DNA of 64,000 nt from Echinarachnius parma. Its lineage: Eukaryota; Echinodermata; Echinoidea; Clypeasteroida; Echinarachniidae. The translations under genes and the position numbers were made by a program. The notes below the pieces were generated by a model. That model did not search any database. It was not told where the DNA came from and was given only the letters and a program-made list of their open reading frames with translations. The DNA is taken from assembly GCA_037951105.1 (NCBI GenBank), contig JBAMJV010005517.1, positions 62,001 to 126,000 of the forward strand, written 5' to 3'. Numbering within the stretch: the stretch's first letter is position 1; each line of letters opens with the position of its first letter. Of the stretch, positions 61,901-64,000 are shown piece after piece.

Positions 61901-63742
61901 GTGTGTATGAGTGTGATATCAGTTACTGATATATACTCTCTTTAATTATGTTGCTTGTCATTTTATTGTAAATGATTATTTATTGGGGTCTCAAATACAA
62001 GCCGCTGCTTCTCAGAGGTCCGGATGTAATTTGACCTCTGGAAACTCTTTTAATGGCCACTAACACACAAGTCAAATGGCAGGATTCTATTTCATGTGTC
62101 ATTTTGGCCACATGAAAGAAAGCTTTAGGGAGACCTCTGATTGAGTATTTCAGCTCCGCTTAGCTTAAAGAATTCTGTTACATTTTTGGGGGGTTGTAGT
62201 ATTTTATGATTCACGGTTTCCTGTAGTATTTTATGATTCACTGTTTCATTCATCAGTTTTCTATTGTGGCATGTGCACATTTCTTCTATATGCCCAGTAT
62301 GCTCTTTTTAATGATATTTTACAAGTAAAACGATTTCAATACTACTAGAACAAAAGACATGCCCATAGCCAGGAGGAGGGGGGGGGGGGGGTGCATACAC
62401 AACACCCCCCTCCCAAATTCAGAAAGGTCCACTTTTTTGTCGGTCTGGGTTCCACTTTTTACCGGTCTCAGGCCACTTTTTACCAGTCTCGAATTTAGCG
62501 ACGGACAACCCCTACCCTCCTCACATGACTCTCAAACAGTGGTCTCGGCCATGTTCGGTCTCTGTCTGTTTTTGTAAATTACGCACCCCCTCTTGAAACA
62601 TCAGGCCTAGATACTGGCGTTAATGATAATGATAAAATAATAACTGTTCAAATTGTGTCTGTGTATGAACTGGGCAAATTATTTGTGTTGTCTTTCCTAT
62701 CCAGCTGGGTTCAGTGTAACGGAGCTGCAAACCATTACAAATGAGACAGTTGCAGGAGTAGATTTCCAGGCAATCTCCCTCATCTCAGCCGATGACTTTG
62801 TGGTATGTATACATCTAAAACTATGATGATGATGATGATAATTATAATAATAATAATAATAATGTTGATGAGCATGAGGATGATGTTAATGAAGATGTTG
62901 ATGAGGATGATGATGTTGATGATGATAAGAGAGTTGATTGTGATGAAGATGACAATGATGATGGAGTTGGCGTTGGTGCTGCTGCTACAGCTGCTGTTGA
63001 TGATAGATTGCTATACAACTTTGAATGTATGTGTGTAATAGAATAATTGGTAGTTTAAAAAAAAATTGTTTTGATAACAAACTTAAAGGGATGCCTGTAA
63101 AGTGTCTAACTCCACGAAAATTACTTGGAGCTTCCTCGCTTCTCTTCTACCGTGTTGTTTAGCTTATGGTAAGAGAAGAATAAAATAGAGTTAGATTTTT
63201 TTCAAATGCCCCTTTAGTATGACGATATCTATCATTCAGCTCAAAAGCGTTAATGAACGGTCATAAATCTCATAAACGTCATACAGTAATTCGTTGTAAA
63301 AGCTGACGCATATTTTCGCTTTTTTAACCAGGAAAGCAGTGTTCTTTTTCAATGAAACTTTCACACATCATTCGGACATATCTTACAATGATTTTGATAC
63401 AGGATTGAAGTCTTAAATGTCTTTTTAGGCAATATCTGACACTTTACAGGTGCACTTTTAACTTTTAAACAAATATTATTTGCTTGTTTCAGAATGGATT
63501 CAGCCCTTCAGTCATATCAGCATTCGACTCGGATCAGGTTGCCGCCATTACTCTCGACCAAGTGGCAGCCATGTCACGGGACCAGAGCTACGCCATGGCT
63601 GTGGCCGTGTATGGGGAAGGACAGATTCCCTCCGAAGTACTGGACGCCATCTTCACCCCAGCACCAATGGCACCATCTGTCACCCGAGTAGAAGATGGAG
63701 AGGGGGGAGAGGGGGGAGAAGAAGAGGGTCCTACACAAGCAG
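35197..63742 (+). CDS. Secreted mesothelin/stereocilin/otoancorin-like protein, 3' end beyond window
   Basis: Twenty-five exons in unbroken phase, about 1,467 codons: 35197-35242, 36619-36969, 37975-38011, 38843-39554, 40148-40288, 41281-41453, 42325-42514, 46357-46475, 46871-46985, 47359-47601, 48456-48620, 49156-49341, 50524-50591, 52170-52287, 53307-53440, 53853-53985, 54485-54687, 54970-55060, 55391-55598, 56250-56431, 57353-57508, 58122-58264, 61697-61836, 62705-62802, 63493-63742. A signal peptide, acidic repeats, an aromatic glycosylated segment and QYPYPQQG repeats precede about 1,080 residues of helical repeats with W-(S/T)-x-(D/E)-x-L-x-x-(I/L) and L-x-x-L/I-P patterns typical of mesothelin, stereocilin and otoancorin, which are predicted superhelical ARM-like surface proteins in adhesion and apical matrix. 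A furin-like RRRRKR lies near residue 1140. No membrane anchor is seen before the window ends. The family assignment is pattern-based. Confidence 0.75.
35662..35786. mobile_element. Foldback element in intron 1
   Basis: GGGTGATGGCAAAACTATAC on the left is matched by GTATAGTTTGCCTTCATCAC at the right; the arms continue inward with GTGATCTGCGAAGGTA.CTAT and CATGCCGAGGC to the centre near 35722. A foldback MITE or recent palindrome. 35960-36290 is GC-richer and unrecognised. Confidence 0.75.
36619..36969 (+). CDS. Exon 2: acidic EESDDRS repeats
   Basis: Encodes LLESFLAESANDRHDQQTAD, an acidic Gly/Glu stretch, then about seven copies of the eight-residue unit EESDDRS(R/Q/L) at 36753-36912. The 24-bp DNA unit is nearly uniform, so copy number is likely variable between individuals. 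Such Asp/Ser repeats are often phosphorylated or calcium-binding in secreted matrix proteins; that is inference. Phase 1 to 1. Confidence 0.8.
37325..37657 (+). mobile_element. Tc1/mariner relic with transposase C-terminal fragment
   Basis: Inverted ends CACTGGGCCCAAAAAGAAACT lie at 37325 and 37637-37657, with TA after the right end. The end closely resembles that of the element at 7526-8077. Near the right, the plus strand reads LRAALQEELNNAPQACIRNL then VDSMRSRC, a Tc1-type transposase C-terminus, in a different frame from the DHMSQKG part before it. An internally deleted, dead copy. Confidence 0.75.
37664..37938. mobile_element. TTAA-flanked foldback MITE, 267 bp
   Basis: TTAA at 37664-37667 and 37935-37938. 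The arms are inverted copies of over 110 bp, starting AGGTTCCCTGAAATCCAAAT and containing TTGTGTATTAGTGTATACAT. It abuts the Tc1 relic. Confidence 0.85.
37975..38011 (+). CDS. Exon 3, microexon
   Basis: Only 37 bases, TTTTCAG acceptor and AC|GTAAGT donor, encoding GKGRGHSYLTDRT across its borders. It is accepted because it alone bridges phase 1 to phase 2 between its neighbours. Confidence 0.7.
38843..39554 (+). CDS. Exon 4: N-glycosylated aromatic segment and QYPYPQQG repeats
   Basis: The longest exon, 712 bases. In order: IQVVRQMSPQAQEAF; an acidic Gly/Tyr part with EEYDDRSEERYDNES; a segment of W/F/Y-rich pseudo-repeats with six N-x-S/T sequons (NES, NET, NFT, NKS, NFT, NMS; about 39030-39245); four QYPYPQ(Q/P)(G/E) repeats (39297-39425); a charged Gly/Arg end. 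The composition suggests an extracellular, sticky or matrix-forming region; no domain was recognised. Phase 2 to 0. Confidence 0.82.
40148..40288 (+). CDS. Exon 5: start of helical repeat region
   Basis: Phase 0 exon, 47 codons: SHVLNVFTVMDFQMIFGMSE followed by MNPRTLQYYVLNMNSDVFME. Amphipathic helices typical of the rest of the protein begin here. Confidence 0.75.
40987..41242 (+). mobile_element. Short Helitron-like element (HINE/pearl type)
   Basis: 5' TATGCCTCCACAACAAGGTG, a short TCCGTCCTTCGGTCC tract, near the 3' end GGCGGAGGCAT (complement of the 5' end), hairpin GACTGTGCAGTC, and end CCATCTAG before T. A shorter relative of the element at 60740-61416, 38 bases upstream of exon 6. Confidence 0.72.
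41281..41453 (+). CDS. Exon 6
   Basis: Encodes EPDFAPLSTKSVIVDAAINH then IGPVSEWTPYNVSQIQYAVC with the W-T-P-x-x-V pattern of the repeat family and one sequon (NVS). Phase 0 to 2. A relic of its middle part follows in the intron. Confidence 0.78.
41560..41895 (+). pseudogene. Relic copy of exon 6, split by a MITE
   Basis: ACATTGGACCTGTCTCTTGA through GTGGTCTCAATGGACACCAT copies exon 6; the match resumes with AAGAGAGACGGTACATGCAG at 41860 after the insertion. Interior changes shift it out of use. Confidence 0.82.
41644..41861. mobile_element. PIF/Harbinger-like MITE, 212 bp
   Basis: TAA target duplications at 41644-41646 and 41859-41861 bracket inverted ends (T/A)GCCCGG(C/A)GCAGACAGAGC continuing CGACTCGAC. 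Three-base TWA duplications are typical of PIF/Harbinger. The interior is rich in GTCGG/CCGAC. A relative lies at 49343-49604. Confidence 0.78.
42099..42173 (-). mobile_element. TTAA-ended microelement, reverse copy
   Basis: TTAACCTGTTTACTACGAGA, then CATAGACTTTGTACATAGCC and GTAAGCAACGGGTTAA: the reverse-oriented member of the 75-80 bp family. Confidence 0.65.
42325..42514 (+). CDS. Exon 7
   Basis: Phase 2 to 0. Encodes IILAISHCQETGHLDKRLGD, then VVRAAESHWGSVERWFFYHF and LHLSQWEHISPEF. Its 3' end and donor are repeated twice in tandem immediately downstream. Confidence 0.78.
42640..42960 (+). pseudogene. Two tandem copies of exon 7's 3' end with donors
   Basis: A 163-bp unit of exon end (CATCTATCTCAGTGGGAGCA), donor TTT|GTAAGT and 120 bases of intron recurs at about 42640 and 42803. 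Similarity is very high, so the duplication is recent. The exon's 5' part is absent; TATCTCAG|TGGG could serve as a cryptic acceptor. Confidence 0.88.
42964..46240. mobile_element. hAT-like non-autonomous element carrying a satellite array
   Basis: An exact 8-bp target duplication GGCATACA lies at 42964-42971 and 46233-46240. The element (42972-46232, 3,261 bp) begins CAACGCTCGACATTAAC and ends with the complement of AATGCTCCACACTAAC; further in, both ends carry CTTGCCCG..GGGCAAGTAAAA palindromes. An 8-bp duplication with such ends is typical of hAT elements. There is no transposase; most of the interior is the satellite at 43205-45640, and 45640-46130 holds ACTGATTGC and AATAAGTCCGACAGA repeats. 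Confidence 0.8.
43205..45640. repeat. 160-bp satellite array with orientation switch
   Basis: Twelve forward units spaced 159-160 bases, each with TATTCTCGAAGCGCATTATC and TTTGACATCGCTTTATCGGC, run to about 45025; four reverse units follow (CGCTTCGAGAATATGACGCA at 45032, 45192, 45353 and 45513). Units differ by a few bases. Repetitive open frames within it are artefacts. Confidence 0.92.
46357..46475 (+). CDS. Exon 8
   Basis: Encodes IYRHLGFFASIDLRRHEGRV and SNWTWSEEQVEG; W-(T)-W-S-x-E-Q fits the family repeat. Phase 0 to 2. A GAT/GGT microsatellite lies behind it at 46509-46610. Confidence 0.77.
46871..46985 (+). CDS. Exon 9
   Basis: Encodes LHMLTPFLTMREFKMMSGDG and HIPIEALASMKDSFTGMR, with the I-P-x-x-A-L element of the repeats. 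Phase 2 to 0; donor CGG|GTATAA is weak. Confidence 0.75.
47359..47601 (+). CDS. Exon 10
   Basis: 81 codons, phase 0. TWSADTLRSIGSSARGLNAD, QLDHIPDSSIRDAISDIADS and FSPKQKRVVMEKYRRA form one full repeat of the W-(S)-x-(D)-x-L...G-L-x-x-x-x-L-x-x-I-P...S-P-x-Q type that underlies the mesothelin/stereocilin call. Confidence 0.82.
48051..48336 (+). pseudogene. Two relic copies of exon 11
   Basis: 48051-48076 keeps only GTAGCAAGGACTTTGG; 48250-48336 keeps acceptor TATGTAG and ACACTGACTGGAGATGATTT through AAGGACTTTGGACAGATGA, 28 codons and then a stop. Confidence 0.82.
48456..48620 (+). CDS. Exon 11
   Basis: 55 codons, phase 0: TLTGADLKDLKGLVTGISSK, DFGRMSPEDMRGAVDVLAEN and MNPTQKRQILKT. G-L-V-T-G-I-S-S and M-N-P-x-Q are repeat hallmarks. 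Confidence 0.82.
48958..49083 (+). pseudogene. Relic copy of exon 12
   Basis: ATCTCAG|ATCAGCAACTCTTCAGGAGG through a degraded TCACCAGAAGTTGTAGAGTC matches the first 115 bases of exon 12 with a frame change, ending at TAA. Confidence 0.83.
49156..49341 (+). CDS. Exon 12
   Basis: 62 codons: ISNSTGGLGEALISLGDIAQ, ELPLKVLDSPDVVESLFSVA and MHWTRRQ. Its donor CAG|GTAAAG is built partly from an inserted MITE. Confidence 0.8.
49343..49604. mobile_element. PIF/Harbinger-like MITE in a splice donor
   Basis: TAA duplications at 49343-49345 and 49602-49604; inverted ends AGCC...ACAGAG(C/A)(T/G)..GACT(C/T)GA. It belongs to the family at 41644-41861 but is more diverged. The left TAA forms bases +2 to +4 of the exon 12 donor. 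Confidence 0.72.
50524..50591 (+). CDS. Exon 13
   Basis: 68 bases: SAKLVKTFMEEVEMEQMSET then TM and a split codon. Acceptor CATCAACAG, donor AG|GTAAGA. Phase 0 to 2. Confidence 0.76.
50808..51056 (+). pseudogene. Relic copies of exon 14
   Basis: CATAAG|GTCACTGGGAACATTGGCAA through TTGAGATCAACAAACA (50808-50862) and a weaker GATCACTGGGTATATTATCA (50995-51040) copy the 5' part of exon 14; intron phrases CTCTGTGTATAA and TGCTACACA are repeated as well. A third unit, resuming after the element at 51057-52046, leads to exon 14 itself. Confidence 0.8.
51057..52046 (+). mobile_element. Helitron-like non-autonomous element (HINE/pearl type)
   Basis: 5' TACCCACGCCGATGAAATCG, then a GTTT microsatellite (51104-51150); near the 3' end GGCGTGGGTAT (complement of the 5' end), hairpin GCTGAC..GTCGGC (52025-52039) and end CCTTCTAG before T. 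990 bp, no coding region. It interrupts a duplicated exon 14 unit. Confidence 0.72.
52170..52287 (+). CDS. Exon 14
   Basis: Encodes SLGTLATGFQCVEINDFPED and NVLGLVGVMMEQDGWKKKQ. Phase 2 to 0. Acceptor GCATTAAG lacks a strong pyrimidine tract next to it. Confidence 0.77.
52835..53130 (+). pseudogene. Two relic copies of exon 15
   Basis: TTACAG|CTGCACTGCAGTGTTGATAG at 52835 runs 23 codons to a stop. TTACAG|CTGCGCTGCAGTGCTGATAG at 53018 runs through GAATCTGATTTAGACAATAT and loses the donor region. Both keep good acceptors. Confidence 0.84.
53307..53440 (+). CDS. Exon 15
   Basis: LRCSADRLRQALTEGLNVTE and DYVFTSDFKESDLDTVTGRI; sequon NVT. Phase 0 to 2 with AC|GTGAGT. It is chosen over its two upstream copies because only it has a donor. 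Confidence 0.8.
53853..53985 (+). CDS. Exon 16
   Basis: IPELSNIPHEFCERAIGLIG and MDKDFIELRRDKRHAIAEMA then LECL. L-S-N-I-P is the repeat's turn motif. Phase 2 to 0. Confidence 0.8.
54485..54687 (+). CDS. Exon 17
   Basis: TLDYMTEMGYLECDLSAETL, AAIPAEALGDFIYDLQWCCL and DEEQMAVMRSRILEIRG. L-S-x-E-T-L-x-x-I-P with a following Cys pair is close to mesothelin-family wording. Phase 0 to 2. Confidence 0.83.
54970..55060 (+). CDS. Exon 18
   Basis: SPADWTSDELVDVGLLIGTL TQEEIDQINE: D-W-T-S-D-E-L...G-L-L-I-G-T-L is a textbook repeat of this family. Phase 2 to 0. Confidence 0.82.
55391..55598 (+). CDS. Exon 19 with furin-like site
   Basis: VEFSDVVEDVVETLQEVMEK, then LSRLAGKLKDSLVAAAQEES and EVSRRRRKR at the exon end (55575-55597), followed by Ser from the next exon. 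R-x-(K/R)-R is the proprotein convertase consensus. In mesothelin, furin cleavage releases an N-terminal fragment; by analogy this would split the protein at about residue 1140. Phase 0 to 1. Confidence 0.82.
55651..55713 (+). pseudogene. Relic of exon 19
   Basis: ACCTTTGACCTCAGACTGGC and GGGAAGCTGAAAGACAGTCT and GTGGTGGCT copy the middle of exon 19 with an intact frame but without splice sites. A (TG)n microsatellite follows at 55877-55914. Confidence 0.82.
56043..56140 (+). pseudogene. Relic copy of exon 20
   Basis: ATACAG|CATCTACATATTCACCAAGC through GTCGATGAGCTTCCGGATAT copies exon 20's first 90 bases and then hits a stop (ACATAG). The flanking TTTACTATTTTT..CTACATACAG is duplicated too. 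Confidence 0.85.
56250..56431 (+). CDS. Exon 20
   Basis: STYSPSCTDIEALGQANVGW, TVDELLAISTETIDGCVYAL and GVVEGFVADQSQAIMQRVKA. C-x-x-I-x-x-L-G-x-x-x-x-x-W-T-x-x-x-L-x-x-I...C resembles mesothelin repeats. It follows the furin-like site directly. Phase 1 to 0. An ATCT microsatellite lies at 56801-56825. Confidence 0.83.
57217..57284 (+). pseudogene. Relic copy of part of exon 21
   Basis: GCAGGGCAGTTCACACCGAC through GACAGATGTGGACACTATTC copies the second half of exon 21 with five or fewer differences and then diverges; the exon's beginning is missing although TTTTGCAG resembles an acceptor. Confidence 0.85.
57353..57508 (+). CDS. Exon 21
   Basis: AWGEAYNIGAEDITQLGRIA, GQFTPTEIAQLNLTDVDTIW and SIAQYDVWTSEQ; sequon NLT. 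Phase 0 both sides. A CTAT-rich low-complexity stretch follows (57590-57780). Confidence 0.82.
58122..58264 (+). CDS. Exon 22
   Basis: LIAGMTRVTQLMGVAPADMD, SIQLAGLSNFLCGMSSSDLS and TLSQTAYV; G-L-S-N-F-L-C-G-M-S is strongly family-like. Exit phase 2 (GT), which fits every cassette of the following array. Confidence 0.83.
58451..58496 (+). pseudogene. Fragment of the cassette exon
   Basis: TCCATGAGTATGGCAGCATC and AGTAGCTGTACAGTGGACAT match the 3' half of the cassette exons next to it. No splice sites. Confidence 0.75.
58565..58691 (+). CDS. Cassette 1, stop-containing exon copy
   Basis: TTACAG|G then EAAASIGQLTTCNVDQWSAL, KTLAIQEYGSISSWTVDIYG, L and TAG. The frame is intact from acceptor to stop and its entry phase fits exon 22. 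ATTAAA lies about 50 bases after the stop. It may be an alternative last exon; expression is unknown. Confidence 0.6.
58741..59937. mobile_element. TTAA-flanked element (piggyBac-like), 1,189 bp
   Basis: TTAA at 58741-58744 and 59934-59937; ends AGGGTACCACCA and, reversed, TGGGGACCACCA. It sits in the spacer after cassette 1; the empty form GACCAGATTAAATTATC survives after cassettes 2 and 6. No transposase recognised; four GTCAC(G/A)TGTGTGAC motifs lie inside. Confidence 0.85.
59969..60095 (+). CDS. Cassette 2, stop-containing exon copy
   Basis: As cassette 1, with ALVIQDYGSISSSTVDIYGL and TAG. Acceptor TATTACAG; ATTAAA about 50 bases after the stop. Intact frame. Confidence 0.6.
60180..60306 (+). 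CDS. Cassette 3, stop-containing exon copy
   Basis: EAAATIGQLTTCNVDQWSAL then KVLAIQEYGSISSWTVDIYC, L and TAG. The Gly before Leu has become Cys, shared with cassettes 4-6. Confidence 0.6.
60392..60518 (+). CDS. Cassette 4, stop-containing exon copy
   Basis: Acceptor CTTCTATAG|A replaces TTACAG|G. It encodes the same unit with SSWMMDIYCL and TAG. The following spacer has GATTATA in place of GATTAAA. Confidence 0.6.
60599..60725 (+). CDS. Cassette 5, stop-containing exon copy
   Basis: Acceptor CTTCTATAG|A; EAAVSIGQLTTCNVDQWSAL then KALAIQEYGNISSWMVDIYC, L and TAG. A Helitron-like element begins 15 bases after the stop. Confidence 0.6.
60740..61416 (+). mobile_element. Helitron-like non-autonomous element (HINE/pearl type) in the cassette array
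   Basis: 5' TATGCCTCCGCAACGAAGTA, a CCGT/ACGT microsatellite, two and a half units of a roughly 180-bp repeat (CTCGTGATCGCGTTATCTCA), GCGGAGGCAT (61372-61381, complement of the 5' end), hairpin TTCGACTGCGCGCAGTCGAA and end CCATCTAG before T. The intact spacer after other cassettes shows insertion in TTTATTTATT, between Ts. Confidence 0.78.
61486..61612 (+). CDS. Cassette 6, stop-containing exon copy
   Basis: Nearly identical to cassette 5: EAAASIGQLTTCNVDQWSAL then KALAIQEYGNISSWMVDIYC, L and TAG; ATTAAA follows in the spacer. Confidence 0.6.
61697..61836 (+). CDS. Exon 23 (cassette 7), the only read-on copy
   Basis: TTACAG|G; EAAASIGQLTTCNVDQWSAL then KALAIQEYGSISSWTVDIYM and ELGGVVG, with donor G|GTAAGG. 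It alone continues past the point where the other six stop and connects in phase 1 to the next exon. Confidence 0.85.
62360..62600. repeat. Dispersed G-run repeat
   Basis: ATAGCCAGGAGGAGG then a G run, CCACTTTTTACCGGTCTCAG and GGTCTCGGCC; related in reverse sense to 29990-30390. No coding value. Confidence 0.5.
62705..62802 (+). CDS. Exon 24
   Basis: AGFSVTELQTITNETVAGVD then FQAISLISADDFV; sequon NET. Phase 1 to 0, donor GTG|GTATGT. A GAT-rich microsatellite (62822-62965) follows. Confidence 0.8.
63083..63461. mobile_element. TTAA-flanked MITE, 371 bp
   Basis: TTAA at 63083-63086 and 63458-63461; ends AGGGATGCCTGTAAAGTGTC and, reversed, AAGTGCACCTGTAAAGTGTC. No open frame of note. Confidence 0.78.
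63493..63742 (+). CDS. Exon 25, last complete exon in window
   Basis: NGFSPSVISAFDSDQVAAIT, LDQVAAMSRDQSYAMAVAVY and GEGQIPSEVLDAIFTPAP, then an acidic Glu/Gly tail (GEGGEGGEEEGPTQA). Donor G|GTATGT in phase 1, so the protein continues. The change to an acidic linker may mark the end of the helical region. Confidence 0.82.
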
Positions 63743-63879
63743 GTATGTAATGGGGGTGGGCGAAATGCCCTAGCTGTGAAATAATAATCAAACGATTAAA
63801 AGCATAAACCTGTGAAATGCTGTGAAATAATAATACAAACGATTAAAAGCATAAACCTTGGGCAATAAATCTATGGTTT

Positions 63880-64000
63880 GCTATGCCATGGCTGTGGCTG
63901 GTTATGGGGAAGGACAGATTCCCTCCAAAGTACTCAACGCCATCTTCATGATCACCCCAGCACCAACAAGTGCACCATCTGTTGTTGATGATGGAGAGAG
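63880..64000 (+). pseudogene. Partial copy of exon 25, open to the window edge
   Basis: TATGCCATGGCTGTGGCTGG through GTTGATGATGGAGAGAG copies exon 25 from its YAMAVA part, with an open frame. No acceptor was seen and the first half is missing, so it is probably a relic, but the 3' end is outside the window. Confidence 0.6.

Noticed and set aside
62805-63038. Met-rich 77-codon open frame
   Set aside because: A GATGAT microsatellite read in one frame; it follows a clear exon donor at 62802.

Overview
The window looks like nuclear DNA from a marine invertebrate, most likely an echinoderm of the sea-urchin type. The reasons are AT-rich introns of 0.2-4 kb around short exons, many small non-autonomous DNA transposons, GCGCTATATAAATG(ATT)n short-repeat tails, and two animal-type genes. 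Species cannot be named from sequence alone. No bacterial, organellar or viral genes, rRNA, genuine tRNA or CRISPR array was seen.

Layout. 1-8167: no coding sequence recognised; purine-rich tandem repeats, local duplications, a TTAA-flanked MITE and a Tc1/mariner-like MITE. 8168-24264 (+): 19 exons in consistent reading phase encoding the motor (from the P-loop on), one IQ motif and C-terminal tail of an unconventional myosin whose closest match in my memory is Drosophila Dachs (class XX). The 5' exons are not found here. 24265-35196: no firm gene; a 51-bp tandem repeat, a Helitron-like element, purine minisatellite, poly-G/poly-C tracts and two abutting TTAA MITEs. 35197-63742 and beyond (+): 25 phase-consistent exons of a secreted protein of the mesothelin/stereocilin/otoancorin type: signal peptide, acidic EESDDRS repeats, aromatic and N-glycosylated segment, QYPYPQQG repeats, then about 1,080 residues of helical repeats with a furin-like RRRRKR site at about residue 1140. 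The gene runs off the right edge.

Two patterns dominate. First, both unrelated genes carry many tandem, partial copies of their own exons inside flanking introns (over 20 found). Most are decayed, but the array at 58565-61836 holds seven near-identical cassettes: six end in the same in-frame stop two codons after a shared point and the seventh splices onward, so it could supply alternative ends. Second, DNA transposon insertions can be delimited very precisely, several because neighbouring exon copies supply the empty site: a hAT-like element with 8-bp target duplication carrying an internal 160-bp satellite that flips orientation, four Helitron-like (HINE/pearl-type) elements, seven TTAA MITEs, two Harbinger-like MITEs (one in a splice donor), and five copies of an approximately 75-bp TTAA-ended microelement.

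All gene calls rest on reading-frame and splice-phase consistency plus remembered family motifs; no database search was possible.
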